DNA of 64,000 nucleotides, taken from Betaproteobacteria bacterium (GTDB taxonomy: Bacteria > Pseudomonadota > Gammaproteobacteria > Burkholderiales > UBA3065). This document shows positions 53,427 to 63,441 of this stretch, piece after piece (the stretch's first letter is position 1; the number at the start of each line of letters is the position of its first letter). The stretch covers positions 158,898-222,897 of the forward strand of contig JAIXXL010000003.1 in assembly GCA_027490755.1 (NCBI GenBank), in the 5' to 3' direction. Below the pieces are notes generated by a model. It saw only the letters and a list, made by a program, of their open reading frames with translations. It did no database searches and had not been told where the DNA came from. Position numbers and translations under genes: made by a program.

Positions 53427-54430
53427 GCGCATTCGGCCGGCATCAGGTCAAGCCTGCGCCGCAGGCAGATGCCGCCGAAGCGTCATCGGCGCCGACCCGC
53501 CGGCAACTCGCGAGGCTCTGGATGCCGTGGGCGGCTGTCGGCACTTCGGCGGTGCTGGGCTGGCTGCTGGCCGCCTGGTGCATCGCATCCTGTGTCGGTG
53601 CATGGCAGACCCTTGCCGATCGCGAGGCATCGCTGGCAGACCTTGCTGCCGGGGCGGCGCCGGGCATCGCAGTCGACGTGCGCACCTTTGGTCCGGTCGG
53701 CGGCATGGCCCACCCTGAAGATGCCGTGCAACAACTTGTCGCCGATGCCTCCCGGCTGCTTGAGCACGTCGAGTCGCTTGCCGCCAGCGTCGGCGTGACC
53801 ATGCTCCAGTTTCTCCCCGAAGTCACTCCGGCTGGCAAGGATGCTGCCTTTGTCAGGCTGCATCTGCGGGGCCCGCCGCCAGCCCTCGAGGCCCTGCTGG
53901 TGGGCCTTGGCGACCCCGCACCGGCCGTCGAGCTGACCACGCTGCGGCTCGCCGCCAGTCCGGTGGCTGGGGAACTGCTTTGCGAGCTCGGGCTGCGCCT
54001 GCACGATGGGGCTTCCCTTGAGCGCCTCGGCAAGGCGGCGGTAGCGCCGGGATACGCAGCCCGTGCGGTTGATGCCGGCCTGATCCCTGCAGGTGTTTTC
54101 GGGCCGCCGGGAACGCTGCGGGGTGCCGCTCAAGTCGCAGTCGCCAACGTGGCTCAGCTGGCGATGGCCGAGCCGCAGGTGGCGCAACCCGGACGCAAGC
54201 CCGACCCGCTGCTGGGCGTCCGGCTGCTAGGGCTGCTCCGCAAGGGCCAGCAGTTCGCTGCGCTCCTCGACTCGCCGGCCACCGGCCCGGTGCTGCTGCG
54301 CCCATCCGAGTCGCTTGGCCTGACGCGCTTTCGCCTGGAGGCGGCAGCAGCAGGACGGGCGACGCTGGCCAACGACGCGGGCGAGCGAAGGGTCCTCGAG
54401 CTTGAGGCCGCCATGCCGGGTTCGAAATGA
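53423..54430 (+). CDS. PilO-like protein with a PilP-like C-terminal domain (apparent fusion)
   Basis: A 335-residue protein where an operon of this type normally has two genes. The N-terminal 200 residues look like PilO: cytosolic tail, one transmembrane helix (VLGWLLAAWCIASCV) and a periplasmic domain with QLVADASRLLEHVESLA. The last 70 residues (LLGLLRKGQQFAALLD, then LLRPSESLGLTRFRL) resemble the HR domain of PilP/GspC, which meets the secretin. No lipobox is present. The start is TTG 53423, overlapping pilN by four bases. The fusion reading is an inference from order and pattern. Confidence 0.7.
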   Translation: MSAFGRHQVKPAPQADAAEASSAPTRRQLARLWMPWAAVGTSAVLGWLLAAWCIASCVGAWQTLADREASLADLAAGAAPGIAVDVRTFGPVGGMAHPEDAVQQLVADASRLLEHVESLAASVGVTMLQFLPEVTPAGKDAAFVRLHLRGPPPALEALLVGLGDPAPAVELTTLRLAASPVAGELLCELGLRLHDGASLERLGKAAVAPGYAARAVDAGLIPAGVFGPPGTLRGAAQVAVANVAQLAMAEPQVAQPGRKPDPLLGVRLLGLLRKGQQFAALLDSPATGPVLLRPSESLGLTRFRLEAAAAGRATLANDAGERRVLELEAAMPGSK

Positions 54431-55950
54431 AACGGCCATTGCTGCTGGTGGCGCTCCTTGGGGCCTTGGTCGGCAACCTGCGGGCAGGGGGTCTGGATGC
54501 CTCTCTGACCCCGGCGCCCTCGCAGGGCTCCGTCAGCGGTCCTGCGTCGCCCGGCATCAGCCTGCAGTTCAGCCAGGCCGATGTCCGTGCCGTGCTGGAG
54601 TCGATCGCCGACTTTTCGGGCGTCAACATCGTCCCGACCGAGTCGGTGACCGGCACCGTCAGCCTGCGGGTCGAAGATGTCCCGTGGGAGCGGGCGCTGG
54701 AACTGGTGCTGGCAAGTCGCGACCTCGACCAGCGCCGCATCGGCGACCTCATCCTGGTCGCACCGCGCCAGGAGTTGCTTGAACGTGAACGGCAGTTGCA
54801 GACCTTCGCGGCCCAGCGCGCCGAACTGGAGCCCCTGATCAGCGAGGGCATCCAGCTTCACTACCAGCGCGCCGAGACCTTCCGCACCATGCTCGGCGAG
54901 CAAGGCAACCGCGTCCTCTCGAAGCGCGGCGTGGTCATCGCCGACGCCAGGACGAACCGCATCTTTGTGCAGGACACCGCCGCGCGTCTGGCCGAGGTCC
55001 GGCGGCTGGTTGCCGACACCGACATCCCCCTGCGACAGGTCATGATCGAAGCGCGAATCGTCGAGGCGGCGGATACCTTCGGCCGCAATCTCGGCGCGCG
55101 CCTTGGTGTCAACGACATCTCCAATGCCCGCGGCCGGGTGCCTGGCATCGGCGGGGGTATCCGCCTGCTACCTGGCGGCGGACTGCCGGGCGGCGGCGGG
55201 GTGGCCGGGCAGTCCGGTCAATATGACCTGCCGAGCAACCCTCTGGTCGATCCCTTGGCGGTCGGCAGCGCCGTCGACGCGCTGGCGCAGTCGCTGCTGG
55301 TCAACCTCCCCGCCGCGGCCATTCGCGGTGCGGCCCCCGGCGCCTTCAGCCTGTCGCTTTTCGATGCCGGCCTGACCCGATTCCTCAATCTTGAAGTCAG
55401 CGCCCTCGAGGCCGATGGTCGCGGCCGGGTGGTGTCGAGCCCGCGCGTCATCGCCGCTGACCAGGAGGAAGCCGTGATCGAGCAGGGCACCGAGATCCCT
55501 TTCCAGTTGGCCACCTCCAGCGGCGCCACGGCGGTGACGTTCAAGAAGGCCACGCTCTCGCTGCGCGTGCGGCCGCAGATCACACCGGACAACCACATCA
55601 TCATGAACCTGCGGGTGAACAAGGATTCGCCAAACTTCGTCAACGTCACCGCATTCGGCCCGCCGATCGACACGCGCCAGATCCAGACCCAGGTCCGCAT
55701 CCAGAATGGCGGCACAGTGGTCATCGGCGGCATCCTCACCGAATCGGAGCAGAACAACCGGGCCGGCGTGCCATGGCTGGCCGATCTGCCTGTCATCGGG
55801 CCGCTGTTTCGCAGCCGCAGCACGCAGAGGGACAAGACAGAACTGCTCATCTTCGTCACGCCGCGTATCGTCGAGCAGGAGCCGTTGGTGGTGCCAACGC
55901 CACTACCCGCCTATCCGCCCGCGCCGGCAGCATCGGCGTTGCCGGGCTGA
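54427..55950 (+). CDS. pilQ: PilQ-type outer-membrane secretin (short form)
   Basis: PilQ forms the outer-membrane pore for the pilus. The 507-residue precursor has a signal peptide, an N0-like domain (ISLQFSQADVRAVLESIADF), a KH-like domain and the secretin core with RVIAADQEEAVIEQGTEIPF and LADLPVIGPLFRSRS. It is much shorter than the usual 700-residue PilQ and lacks N-terminal AMIN domains. It could alternatively be a MshL-like secretin, but the upstream pil genes favour PilQ. It overlaps the PilO/P gene by four bases. Confidence 0.85.
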   Translation: MKRPLLLVALLGALVGNLRAGGLDASLTPAPSQGSVSGPASPGISLQFSQADVRAVLESIADFSGVNIVPTESVTGTVSLRVEDVPWERALELVLASRDLDQRRIGDLILVAPRQELLERERQLQTFAAQRAELEPLISEGIQLHYQRAETFRTMLGEQGNRVLSKRGVVIADARTNRIFVQDTAARLAEVRRLVADTDIPLRQVMIEARIVEAADTFGRNLGARLGVNDISNARGRVPGIGGGIRLLPGGGLPGGGGVAGQSGQYDLPSNPLVDPLAVGSAVDALAQSLLVNLPAAAIRGAAPGAFSLSLFDAGLTRFLNLEVSALEADGRGRVVSSPRVIAADQEEAVIEQGTEIPFQLATSSGATAVTFKKATLSLRVRPQITPDNHIIMNLRVNKDSPNFVNVTAFGPPIDTRQIQTQVRIQNGGTVVIGGILTESEQNNRAGVPWLADLPVIGPLFRSRSTQRDKTELLIFVTPRIVEQEPLVVPTPLPAYPPAPAASALPG

Positions 55951-56005
55951 GCCCCTCGCCCCGCTGGCACCGGGCCTGCCGCAGAGCCTCGTTTAGAATG
56001 TACGC

Positions 56006-56563
56006 ATGTCTGGCGTCACGCGTATCTTTCTGGTCGGCCTCATGGGGGCCGGCAAATCGACCATCGGCCGCTTGCTGGCGCGTGAGTTCGGCTTGCACTT
56101 TGTCGACACCGATCACGAGATCGAGGCCCGCAACGGCGTGCCCATCGCCACCATCTTCGAGCTCGAGGGTGAGGCCGGCTTCCGCGCGCGCGAACGCAAG
56201 GTCATCGACGAGCTCACCCGGCGTGACGGTATCGTTCTGGCCACGGGTGGCGGAGCGGTGATCGATGCCGAGAATCGGCGCGACCTGGCCGGCCGCGGTT
56301 TCGTCATCTACCTGCATGCCAGACCGGAGAGCCTGTTCGTGCGCCTGCGCAACGATCGCTCCCGGCCCCTGCTGCAGACTGCCGACCCGCGTGGGCGGCT
56401 GATCCAGCTCTACCGCGAGCGCGACCCTTGGTACCGCGAGGTGGCTGATCTGGTGGTCGAGACCGGCCGCCAGAGTGCCGGCAAGCTCGCGCGGCAGATC
56501 GCGGCGCGCTTTTCGCCGCCACAGGCCGAGGGCGTGGGTGAGGTGCCGGCATGCAATCCCTGA
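56006..56563 (+). CDS. aroK: Shikimate kinase
   Basis: AroK phosphorylates shikimate in the chorismate pathway. 185 residues with the P-loop GLMGAGKST at 11-19, DTDHEIE and LATGGGAV. It follows pilQ by 55 bases and overlaps aroB by 13 bases, the pilMNOPQ-aroKB order common in proteobacteria. Confidence 0.95.
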   Translation: MSGVTRIFLVGLMGAGKSTIGRLLAREFGLHFVDTDHEIEARNGVPIATIFELEGEAGFRARERKVIDELTRRDGIVLATGGGAVIDAENRRDLAGRGFVIYLHARPESLFVRLRNDRSRPLLQTADPRGRLIQLYRERDPWYREVADLVVETGRQSAGKLARQIAARFSPPQAEGVGEVPACNP

Positions 56564-57645
56564 CCGTCGACCTCGGCGACCGCAGCTACCCGATCCATAT
56601 CGGCCCTGGTCTGCTCGGTCGCGCCGAGCTGATCCTGCCGCATCTGGCCGCGCGCAACGTCGCCATCGTCTCCAACACCACCGTCGCGCCGCTGTACATG
56701 CAGCGGCTGGCGGCGCCGCTGCGTGCCGCCGGGGTCAACATCACCGAGGTGGTGCTGCCCGATGGCGAGGCCTTCAAGAACCTCGATACGCTCAATCAGG
56801 TGTTCGATGCGCTGCTGCGGGCGCGCTGCGAGCGCAAGACCACGCTCATCGCACTGGGCGGAGGCGTGATCGGCGACCTCACCGGTTTCGCTGCCGCGAC
56901 CTACCTGCGCGGCGTGCCCTTTATCCAGGTGCCGACCACATTGCTGTCGCAGGTCGACTCTTCGGTGGGCGGCAAGACCGGGGTCAACCACGAACTCGGC
57001 AAGAACATGATCGGCGCCTTCTACCAGCCGCGGTTGGTGCTGGCCGACACCGACACCCTGCAGACGCTGCCCGATGCCGAGCTGGCCGCGGGCCTTGCCG
57101 AGGTCATCAAGTACGGTCTCATCCGCGACCTGCCTTTCCTCGGCTGGCTCGAGTCGAACATGGAGTCGCTGGTGGGGCGCGATACCGACGCGCTGATCGA
57201 GGCCATCCTGCGTTCATGCCAGAACAAGGCCGAGGTGGTTGCCGAGGATGAGCACGAAGGAGGTGTCCGTGCGCTCCTCAACCTGGGCCACACGTTTGGT
57301 CACGCCATCGAGACCGCGGCCGGTTACGGCAACTGGCTGCACGGGCACGCGGTGGCGGCGGGCACCCTGTTGGCGGCCGAGACTTCGCTGGGGCTGGGCT
57401 GGATCAGCGAGGCCGACGTGGTCCGGGTAGAGGCGCTGTTCCACCGCGCCGGGCTGCCAGTCCGCGCGCCTGCCTATGGTGTCGAGCGGTACCTCGACCT
57501 GATGGCACAGGACAAGAAGGTCGAGGCTGGCCGCATCCGCTTCATCCTGCTGAAGGCGTTGGGCGAGGCCGTGGTCAGTTCGGCGGTGCCACCGGAGTTG
57601 CTGCAGCGGGTCCTGTCGGGCCGCTTCATCCAGCCGACAGCCTGA
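56551..57645 (+). CDS. aroB: 3-dehydroquinate synthase
   Basis: AroB cyclises DAHP to 3-dehydroquinate using NAD and a metal ion. The 364-residue protein shows [36 protein letters not shown], and the metal ligands in [12 protein letters not shown]. It starts inside the aroK end, with GGTGAGG upstream. It ends 19 bases from the convergent Deg-protease gene. Confidence 0.96.
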   Translation: MQSLTVDLGDRSYPIHIGPGLLGRAELILPHLAARNVAIVSNTTVAPLYMQRLAAPLRAAGVNITEVVLPDGEAFKNLDTLNQVFDALLRARCERKTTLIALGGGVIGDLTGFAAATYLRGVPFIQVPTTLLSQVDSSVGGKTGVNHELGKNMIGAFYQPRLVLADTDTLQTLPDAELAAGLAEVIKYGLIRDLPFLGWLESNMESLVGRDTDALIEAILRSCQNKAEVVAEDEHEGGVRALLNLGHTFGHAIETAAGYGNWLHGHAVAAGTLLAAETSLGLGWISEADVVRVEALFHRAGLPVRAPAYGVERYLDLMAQDKKVEAGRIRFILLKALGEAVVSSAVPPELLQRVLSGRFIQPTA

Positions 57646-57664
57646 GCCCTGCCGGGCCTCGTTG

Positions 57665-58831
57665 TCAGCCCGGCGCCCGCCGCCGCGGTTCGGTCGGTCT
57701 GCGCCCGATCTCTACGTTCGCCACCAGCGGTTTGCCGGCACGCAGCAGTTCGACCTGGGCCACGCTGCCAGGGCTGAGGCTGGCGACCTGGTTCAGCAAC
57801 GCGGCAGCCTCGCGCGCGGGTTTGCGGTCGATGGCGACGATGATGTCACCAGGGCGCACACCAGCCCTGGCTGCCGGCCCGCCGCGCATCACCCCCGCGA
57901 CCAGCACGCCCTGCTGGCCGCTCGAGCCGAGTGACGCCGCGACATCCGGCGTGAGTGGTTGCATCTCGATGCCCATCCAGCCTCGCGTCACGCTGCCGCT
58001 GCGGATGATCTGGTCAAGCACGCCTCTTGCCAGGTCGACCGGGATGGCGAAGCCGATGCCCATAGAGCCACCGTTGCGAGTGAAGATGGCGGTGTTGATG
58101 CCGATCAGGTTGCCGTTCATGTCGACCAGTGCGCCCCCGGAGTTGCCAGGGTTGATGGCGGCATCGGTCTGGATGAAGTTCTCGAAGGTATTCAGGTTGA
58201 GCCGGGAGCGGCCCAGCGCGCTGATGATGCCGTGCGTCACCGTCTGGCCGACGCCGAACGGGTTGCCGATCGCGAGGACAGTCTCGCCGACGCGGGCGAG
58301 GGATGGGTCGGCAAAGGTGATGGCTGGCAGGTCGGTGATGTTGATGTGCAGCACCGCCAGATCGGTATCCGGGTCGACACCGACCACCAGCGCGGGGGCG
58401 GTGCGACCGTCGGCCAGCGCCACCTCGATGGCATCAGCCGCTTCGATCACGTGGTTGTTGGTGAGGATGTAGCCGTTCTGGCTGACGATCACGCCGGAGC
58501 CAAGCCCCGGCTGGTCTTCGGTTTTCGGCTCGCCCTCGAACAGCGGCCCCAGAAGCGGGTGGCCGCGCAGCGGGTTGCCGCGCGTCACCTCCCGCGAAGT
58601 GTAGATGCTGACCACCGAGCGGCTGGCCCGCGCGGCTGCGACAGCCGTGTTCTCTGCCGCCCCGGGTTCCGCGCCATCGGCGACGGGTGGTGTCGCCTCG
58701 CGGATCGTCGGCAGGGGCGCGCTGGACGCCAGCGGACGCCGCAGCCAGTCCGGATGAAAGGTCCACACGACGAACAGGACGGCCACGGCGACCGTGACGG
58801 TCTGACTGAACAATTGCCAGAGGCGGAGCAT
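57665..58831 (-). CDS. Deg/HtrA-family periplasmic serine protease
   Basis: A 388-residue trypsin-like protease with one N-terminal membrane anchor (VTVAVAVLFVVWTF) and one PDZ domain, so it is closest to DegS in layout. The catalytic triad lies in TNNHVIEAAD (His), DPDTDLAVL (Asp) and NPGNSGGALVD (Ser). The PDZ domain includes VMRGGPAARAGVRPGDIIVA. DegS starts the sigma-E response by cutting RseA; no rseA gene is near, so the role is open. The ATG at 58831 is chosen for the anchor. Confidence 0.87.
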   Translation of the reverse strand: MLRLWQLFSQTVTVAVAVLFVVWTFHPDWLRRPLASSAPLPTIREATPPVADGAEPGAAENTAVAAARASRSVVSIYTSREVTRGNPLRGHPLLGPLFEGEPKTEDQPGLGSGVIVSQNGYILTNNHVIEAADAIEVALADGRTAPALVVGVDPDTDLAVLHINITDLPAITFADPSLARVGETVLAIGNPFGVGQTVTHGIISALGRSRLNLNTFENFIQTDAAINPGNSGGALVDMNGNLIGINTAIFTRNGGSMGIGFAIPVDLARGVLDQIIRSGSVTRGWMGIEMQPLTPDVAASLGSSGQQGVLVAGVMRGGPAARAGVRPGDIIVAIDRKPAREAAALLNQVASLSPGSVAQVELLRAGKPLVANVEIGRRPTEPRRRAPG

Positions 58832-58935
58832 GTTTGGGTGAAGGTTCGGGCAGACGCCGCAACGGTGTTTGCTACATTCTAGCCGCCGGCCCGGCGGGTC
58901 ATCCCGCCTTACCCGAAAGGATCTGTCGACATCAC

Positions 58936-59709
58936 ATGGAACTCGAACACGCTGCAACAGGCATCGGTCTGAGCGAACTGGTGGCTCGCCTCGACAGCCT
59001 CCTCGAGCCCTCACGCTTCCGCGACTATGCGCCGAACGGTCTGCAGGTCGAGGGTCGCGCCACGGTGCGGCGCGTGGTCACCGGCGTCACCGCCTGCCAG
59101 GCACTGCTCGACGCTGCGGTGTCCGCGGGTGCTGACGCGGTGCTGGTCCACCACGGGTATTTCTGGCGCAACGAGGCCCCGGCGCTGACCGGACTCAAGA
59201 GGCGTCGCATCGCTACGCTGATCGGGCACGACATCTCGCTGCTCGCTTACCACTTGCCCCTCGACGCGCACCCCGAGTTCGGCAACAACGCAGGCCTCGG
59301 ACGAGCCATGGGTGTTTCCGCCACAGCCTTTTTTGGCGAACAGTCTCTCGGCTGCGTCGGCGAGTTGCCGTGCGAGCTTGCGGCGGGTGAGTTCGCTCAC
59401 CGTCTCGGCGTCGAACTCGGGCGCGTGCCCCTGCTGCTTGGCGATCGCCAGCGCGTCGTGCGCCGGGTGGGCTGGTGCACCGGCGGCGCCCAGAGCTACT
59501 TCGCCGATGCCATCGCCGCTGGTGTCGACGCCTTCGTCACCGGCGAGGTCAGCGAGCAGTGCGAGCACCTGGCGCGTGAGTCGGGCGTTGCGTTCATCGC
59601 TGCCGGACACCACGCCACCGAGCGCTTCGGCGTGAAGTCCCTGGCTGCCTGGCTGGGTGTCGAGACCGGTCTCGAATGCCGCTTCGTCGACGTGCCGAAT
59701 CCCGTCTAA
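58936..59709 (+). CDS. Nif3-like dinuclear metal center protein
   Basis: A 257-residue protein of the Nif3/YbgI family (also labelled GTP cyclohydrolase I type 2). Metal-binding residues lie in VLVHHGYFW, AYHLPLDAHPEFGNN and the late AAGHHATERFGVKSLA. No activity is firmly set for the family. It is divergent from the Deg gene with about 105 bases between, a pairing frequently seen in proteobacteria just ahead of petABC. Confidence 0.88.
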   Translation: MELEHAATGIGLSELVARLDSLLEPSRFRDYAPNGLQVEGRATVRRVVTGVTACQALLDAAVSAGADAVLVHHGYFWRNEAPALTGLKRRRIATLIGHDISLLAYHLPLDAHPEFGNNAGLGRAMGVSATAFFGEQSLGCVGELPCELAAGEFAHRLGVELGRVPLLLGDRQRVVRRVGWCTGGAQSYFADAIAAGVDAFVTGEVSEQCEHLARESGVAFIAAGHHATERFGVKSLAAWLGVETGLECRFVDVPNPV

Positions 59710-59801
59710 CCTGAGGGACAAGAGACCCTGTCAAGCGGACGGACTTTCCGATTCGCTACAATCGCCTATATTTGGGCGCGTTCTTTGCGAAGGGAAGATT
59801 C

Positions 59802-60395
59802 ATGAGTGACACGCAAGTAGACGCCGGCAAGCGCCGGTTCCTGCTGATCGCGACGGGAGCGGTCGGCGGCGTTGCAGCCGCTGGCATCGCCGTGCCTTTT
59901 GTAGGCAGCATGTTGCCCAGTGCCAAGGCCAAGGCAGCCGGCGCACCGGTCGAGGTGGACGTCTCCAAGCTGGAGCCGGGCGCCCAACTCACGGTGGAAT
60001 GGCGCGGCAAGCCCGTCTGGGTCGTGCGCCGCACGCCGGAGATGGTCGCCCAGCTGGAGAAGAACGGCGAGAAGCTGAGTGATCCCGGCTCGGAAGCGCC
60101 GCAGCAGCCTGATTACTGCAAGAACAAGACCCGCTCGCTCAAGCCGGAGTATCTGGTGGTGGTCGGCGTGTGTACTCACCTGGGCTGCTCGCCAACCTTC
60201 CGCGCCGATGTTGGCGCGGCAGACCTCGGCGGCGACTGGCCGGGCGGTTACTACTGCCCCTGCCACGGGTCCCGCTTCGACCTCGCCGGCCGCGTCTTCA
60301 AGAACGTCCCGGCCCCGGTCAACCTGGTGGTTCCCCCGCATCAATTCGTAAGCGACACCGTCCTGCTGGTCGGTGCCGACGCCAAGGAGGCATGA
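59802..60395 (+). CDS. petA: Ubiquinol-cytochrome c reductase Rieske iron-sulfur subunit
   Basis: The Rieske subunit of the bc1 complex, 197 residues. A Tat-like N-terminus (KRRFLLIATGAVGGVAAAGI) serves as membrane anchor. The cluster ligands are in CTHLGC at 124-129 and CPCHGS at 152-157. AAGGGAAG precedes the ATG. It is the first gene of petABC. Confidence 0.96.
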   Translation: MSDTQVDAGKRRFLLIATGAVGGVAAAGIAVPFVGSMLPSAKAKAAGAPVEVDVSKLEPGAQLTVEWRGKPVWVVRRTPEMVAQLEKNGEKLSDPGSEAPQQPDYCKNKTRSLKPEYLVVVGVCTHLGCSPTFRADVGAADLGGDWPGGYYCPCHGSRFDLAGRVFKNVPAPVNLVVPPHQFVSDTVLLVGADAKEA

Positions 60396-60396
60396 C

Positions 60397-61677
60397 ATGA
60401 GCCGCATCGAAGCCCTTCAGGGCTGGGTCGACGCGCGTTTCCCCCTTACCGCCATGTGGAAGGAACACATCGGCGAGTACTACGCGCCCAAGAATTTCAA
60501 CTTCTGGTACTACTTCGGCTCGCTGGCGCTGCTGGTGCTGGTCATGCAGATCCTTACCGGCATCTTCCTGACCATGAACTACAAGCCGGACGCGGCCAAC
60601 GCGTTCGCGTCGGTCGAGTACATCATGCGCGACGTCAGCTGGGGTTGGCTGATCCGCTACATGCACTCGACTGGCGCCTCGATGTTCTTCGTCGTGGTCT
60701 ATCTGCACATGTTCCGCGGGCTGATGTACGGGTCGTTCCGTGCGCCACGCGAACTGGTGTGGGTGGTCGGGGTTGTCATCTACCTTGCGCTCATGGCAGA
60801 AGCCTTCATGGGCTACCTCCTGCCTTGGGGGCAGATGAGCTACTGGGGCGCGCAGGTGATCGTCAACCTGTTCTCCGCGGTGCCCTTCATCGGCCCCGAC
60901 CTGTCGCTGTGGATCCGTGGTGACTACGTGGTCTCCGACGCGACGCTGAACCGCTTCTTCGCCTTCCACGTGATCGCTCTGCCGATCGTGTTGCTGGGCC
61001 TGGTGGTTGTGCACATCATCGCGCTGCACGAGGTCGGCTCGAACAACCCGGACGGCGTCGACATCAAGAAGCTCAAGGACCCCAAGACCGGACGCCCGGT
61101 CGACGGCATCCCGTTCCACCCGTACTACACGGTCAAGGACATGGTCGGGGCCACGGTCTTCCTGATCGTCTTCTCCGCCATCGTGTTCTTCGCGCCGGAG
61201 ATGGGTGGCTACTTCCTCGAAGCCAACAACTTCATCCCTGCCGATCCGCTGAAGACGCCCGAGCACATCGCCCCGGTCTGGTACTTCACCCCGTTCTACT
61301 CGGTGCTGCGCGCGGTGCCGCCGATGTTCGGCTCGCAGTTCCCCGGGGTGGCAGCCATGGGTGCCGCAGTCGTCATCTTGTTCGCTGTGCCTTGGCTCGA
61401 CCGCTCGCCGGTGCGCTCGATCCGCTACCGCGGCCCGCTGTTCAAGCGCTGGCTGGCCACCTTCATCGTCGCCTTCATCGTCCTCGGCTACCTCGGCATC
61501 AAGCCGACAGGCGTGTGGGGCATCGTGCCTGCTGGTATCCCGCTGCTGGGCGGCGCGCCGGTGGCTACGGTGGTCGCGCAGATCTGCACGCTGGTCTATT
61601 TCGCCTTCTTCGTCGCGATGCCCTGGTACACCGCTCGCGACACGTACCAGCCCGTTCCGGAAAGGGTCACCGTATGA
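60397..61677 (+). CDS. petB: Cytochrome b subunit of the bc1 complex
   Basis: A 426-residue membrane subunit with eight or more helices and two haem b sites; haem-ligand histidines lie in YMHSTGAS and VVYLHMFRGLMYGS on helix 2 and in FFAFHVIALP and VVVHIIALHEVGS on helix 4. The quinol-site PEW-type motif appears as APVWYF after PEHI. The ribosome site AAGGAGG lies in the end of petA. It overlaps petC by four bases. Confidence 0.96.
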   Translation: MSRIEALQGWVDARFPLTAMWKEHIGEYYAPKNFNFWYYFGSLALLVLVMQILTGIFLTMNYKPDAANAFASVEYIMRDVSWGWLIRYMHSTGASMFFVVVYLHMFRGLMYGSFRAPRELVWVVGVVIYLALMAEAFMGYLLPWGQMSYWGAQVIVNLFSAVPFIGPDLSLWIRGDYVVSDATLNRFFAFHVIALPIVLLGLVVVHIIALHEVGSNNPDGVDIKKLKDPKTGRPVDGIPFHPYYTVKDMVGATVFLIVFSAIVFFAPEMGGYFLEANNFIPADPLKTPEHIAPVWYFTPFYSVLRAVPPMFGSQFPGVAAMGAAVVILFAVPWLDRSPVRSIRYRGPLFKRWLATFIVAFIVLGYLGIKPTGVWGIVPAGIPLLGGAPVATVVAQICTLVYFAFFVAMPWYTARDTYQPVPERVTV

Positions 61678-62393
61678 AGTTCCTCGCATTCTTGTCCGCG
61701 GCACTGCTGAGCGGGGTCGCGCTCGCTTCGGGATCGACTTACCCGCTCGACAAGGCCCCGGTGGACCTCAGCAACACCGTCTCACTGCAGCGCGGTGCTG
61801 CGGCTTTCCAGAGCTACTGCTCGGGTTGTCACAGCCTTGGCTACATGCGCTACAGCCGCCTGACCGACATCGGCCTTACCGACGAGCAGATCAAGAAGAC
61901 ACTGCTGCCGGCCGGTGCCAAGATGGGCGACACCATGGGCATCCCGATGCGCCCCGAGGACGCCAAGTCCTGGTTCGGCGTGCGCCCGCCCGATCTTTCG
62001 GTCGAGGCCCGTTCGCGTGGTGCTGACTGGATCTACACCTACCTGCGCACCTTCTATCGCGACGACTCGCGTCCGACCGGCTGGAACAACCTCGTCTACG
62101 AGCGTTCCGCCATGCCGCACGTGCTTTACCAGCTGCAGGGCGAACTCGCTGTCGAGCACGCCGAAGGTGCTGAGGGCCATGCCGCACCGAAGCTGGTCAA
62201 GGTCAGCGACGGCCAGCTCGCGCCGGCGGAGTATGATGCCGTGACGGGTGACATCACCAACTTCCTGGCATGGGTGTCTGAGCCTGCCCAGGACGCGCGA
62301 GTGAGGATGGGGTTCATCGTGATCGGCTTCCTGCTGGTGATGCTGGTGGTGGTGTACAACCTCAAGAAGGAATATTGGAAGGACGTCCACTGA
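61674..62393 (+). CDS. petC: Cytochrome c1 subunit of the bc1 complex
   Basis: A 239-residue precursor with a signal peptide, one haem c site CSGCH at 49-53, the methionine-ligand region PPDLSVEAR and a C-terminal anchor helix (FIVIGFLLVMLVVVYNL). It passes electrons from the Rieske protein to soluble cytochrome c. sspA follows 31 bases after it, the usual order in betaproteobacteria. Confidence 0.95.
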   Translation: MKFLAFLSAALLSGVALASGSTYPLDKAPVDLSNTVSLQRGAAAFQSYCSGCHSLGYMRYSRLTDIGLTDEQIKKTLLPAGAKMGDTMGIPMRPEDAKSWFGVRPPDLSVEARSRGADWIYTYLRTFYRDDSRPTGWNNLVYERSAMPHVLYQLQGELAVEHAEGAEGHAAPKLVKVSDGQLAPAEYDAVTGDITNFLAWVSEPAQDARVRMGFIVIGFLLVMLVVVYNLKKEYWKDVH

Positions 62394-62424
62394 TGATGCT
62401 GCGTCGGTGTCGGGGTTGCTGCGG

Positions 62425-63021
62425 ATGATGACGTTGTTCTCGGGCACCACCTGCCCGAGGAGTCATCGCTGCCGTATCGTCCTCTTCGAGAAGGGGATGG
62501 ACTTTCACGTCGAATACGTTGACTCCGCGGCCAAGGCCGAGGACCTGGCGGTGATCAACCCGCACAATCAGGTCCCTGTTCTGGTCGATCGCGACCTCGT
62601 CCTGTACGAGGCCAACATCATCAACGAGTACATCGACGACCGTTTCCCTCACCCGCAGCTGATGCCAGCCGACCCCGGCATGCGGGCGCGAGCCCGGCTG
62701 ATGCTGCTCGAGTTCGAGCGTGACCTGTTCTGCCACGTCGAAGCGCTCGAGGCGAACCCCGCCCGCTCCGGAAGCGAACGCAGCGCAGTCATGGCGGGGT
62801 TGGTCCAACTCGCCCCCGTCTTTGCGCGCAGTCGCTATCTGCTTGGCGACGACCTTTCCATGCTCGACATCGCCATGGCTTCGTTGCTGTGGCGCCTGCC
62901 GCGCTATGGCATCGACCTCGGGCGCGACTCCGGCCCCGTGGACGCTTACCTTGCCCGGCTGTTCGATCGGCCGGCTTTCATGGAGGCGACCACCGCGGCT
63001 GAGAAAGCGATGCGCGAATGA
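62425..63021 (+). CDS. sspA: Stringent starvation protein A
   Basis: SspA is a glutathione-transferase-fold protein that binds RNA polymerase. 198 residues with MMTLFSGTTCPRSHRCRIVL, NPHNQVPVLVDRD and YEANIINEYIDDRFPHPQLM. The start is ATG 62425 or 62428; GTG 62407 is also in frame. It overlaps sspB by four bases. Confidence 0.93.
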   Translation: MMTLFSGTTCPRSHRCRIVLFEKGMDFHVEYVDSAAKAEDLAVINPHNQVPVLVDRDLVLYEANIINEYIDDRFPHPQLMPADPGMRARARLMLLEFERDLFCHVEALEANPARSGSERSAVMAGLVQLAPVFARSRYLLGDDLSMLDIAMASLLWRLPRYGIDLGRDSGPVDAYLARLFDRPAFMEATTAAEKAMRE

Positions 63022-63407
63022 GCGGGCGGCGGTCGACCAAGCCCTATCTCGTACGCGCCATCTACGAGTGGTGCATCGACTGCGGCGAGACACCGTTCCT
63101 CTCGGTTCGAGTATCAGACCGCGTTGTAGTGCCGCGGGACTATGTTCGTGACGGCGAGATCGTTCTCAACATCAGCGCCGGCGCAACCCGGCATCTGGTC
63201 GTCGGCAACGACGCCATCAGCTTTTCGACGCGCTTCAGCGGTGTCTCGCATGAGGTCTACATCCCGATCGAATCCGTTGCTGGTATCTTCTCGCGCGAAT
63301 CGGGGCAGGGCATGTTCTTTGACGTCGACGAGCCGGTTGAGCCGCCGCCGCTGGAGACGCCCCCGTCGAGGCCCTCGGGCCGGCCCCGCCTGACCCTGGT
63401 CAAGTAG
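63018..63407 (+). CDS. sspB: ClpXP adaptor protein SspB
   Basis: SspB binds ssrA-tagged proteins and delivers them to ClpXP. 129 residues: a folded substrate-binding domain (KPYLVRAIYEWCIDCGETPF, then VLNISAGATRHL, SFSTRFSGVSHEV), a Pro-rich linker and a short C-terminal ClpX-binding tail ending LTLVK. It follows sspA with overlapping codons. Confidence 0.93.
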   Translation: MSGRRSTKPYLVRAIYEWCIDCGETPFLSVRVSDRVVVPRDYVRDGEIVLNISAGATRHLVVGNDAISFSTRFSGVSHEVYIPIESVAGIFSRESGQGMFFDVDEPVEPPPLETPPSRPSGRPRLTLVK

Positions 63408-63441
63408 TCCGCTCGCCTGAGCGGTCGTGACCGCCACCTTC

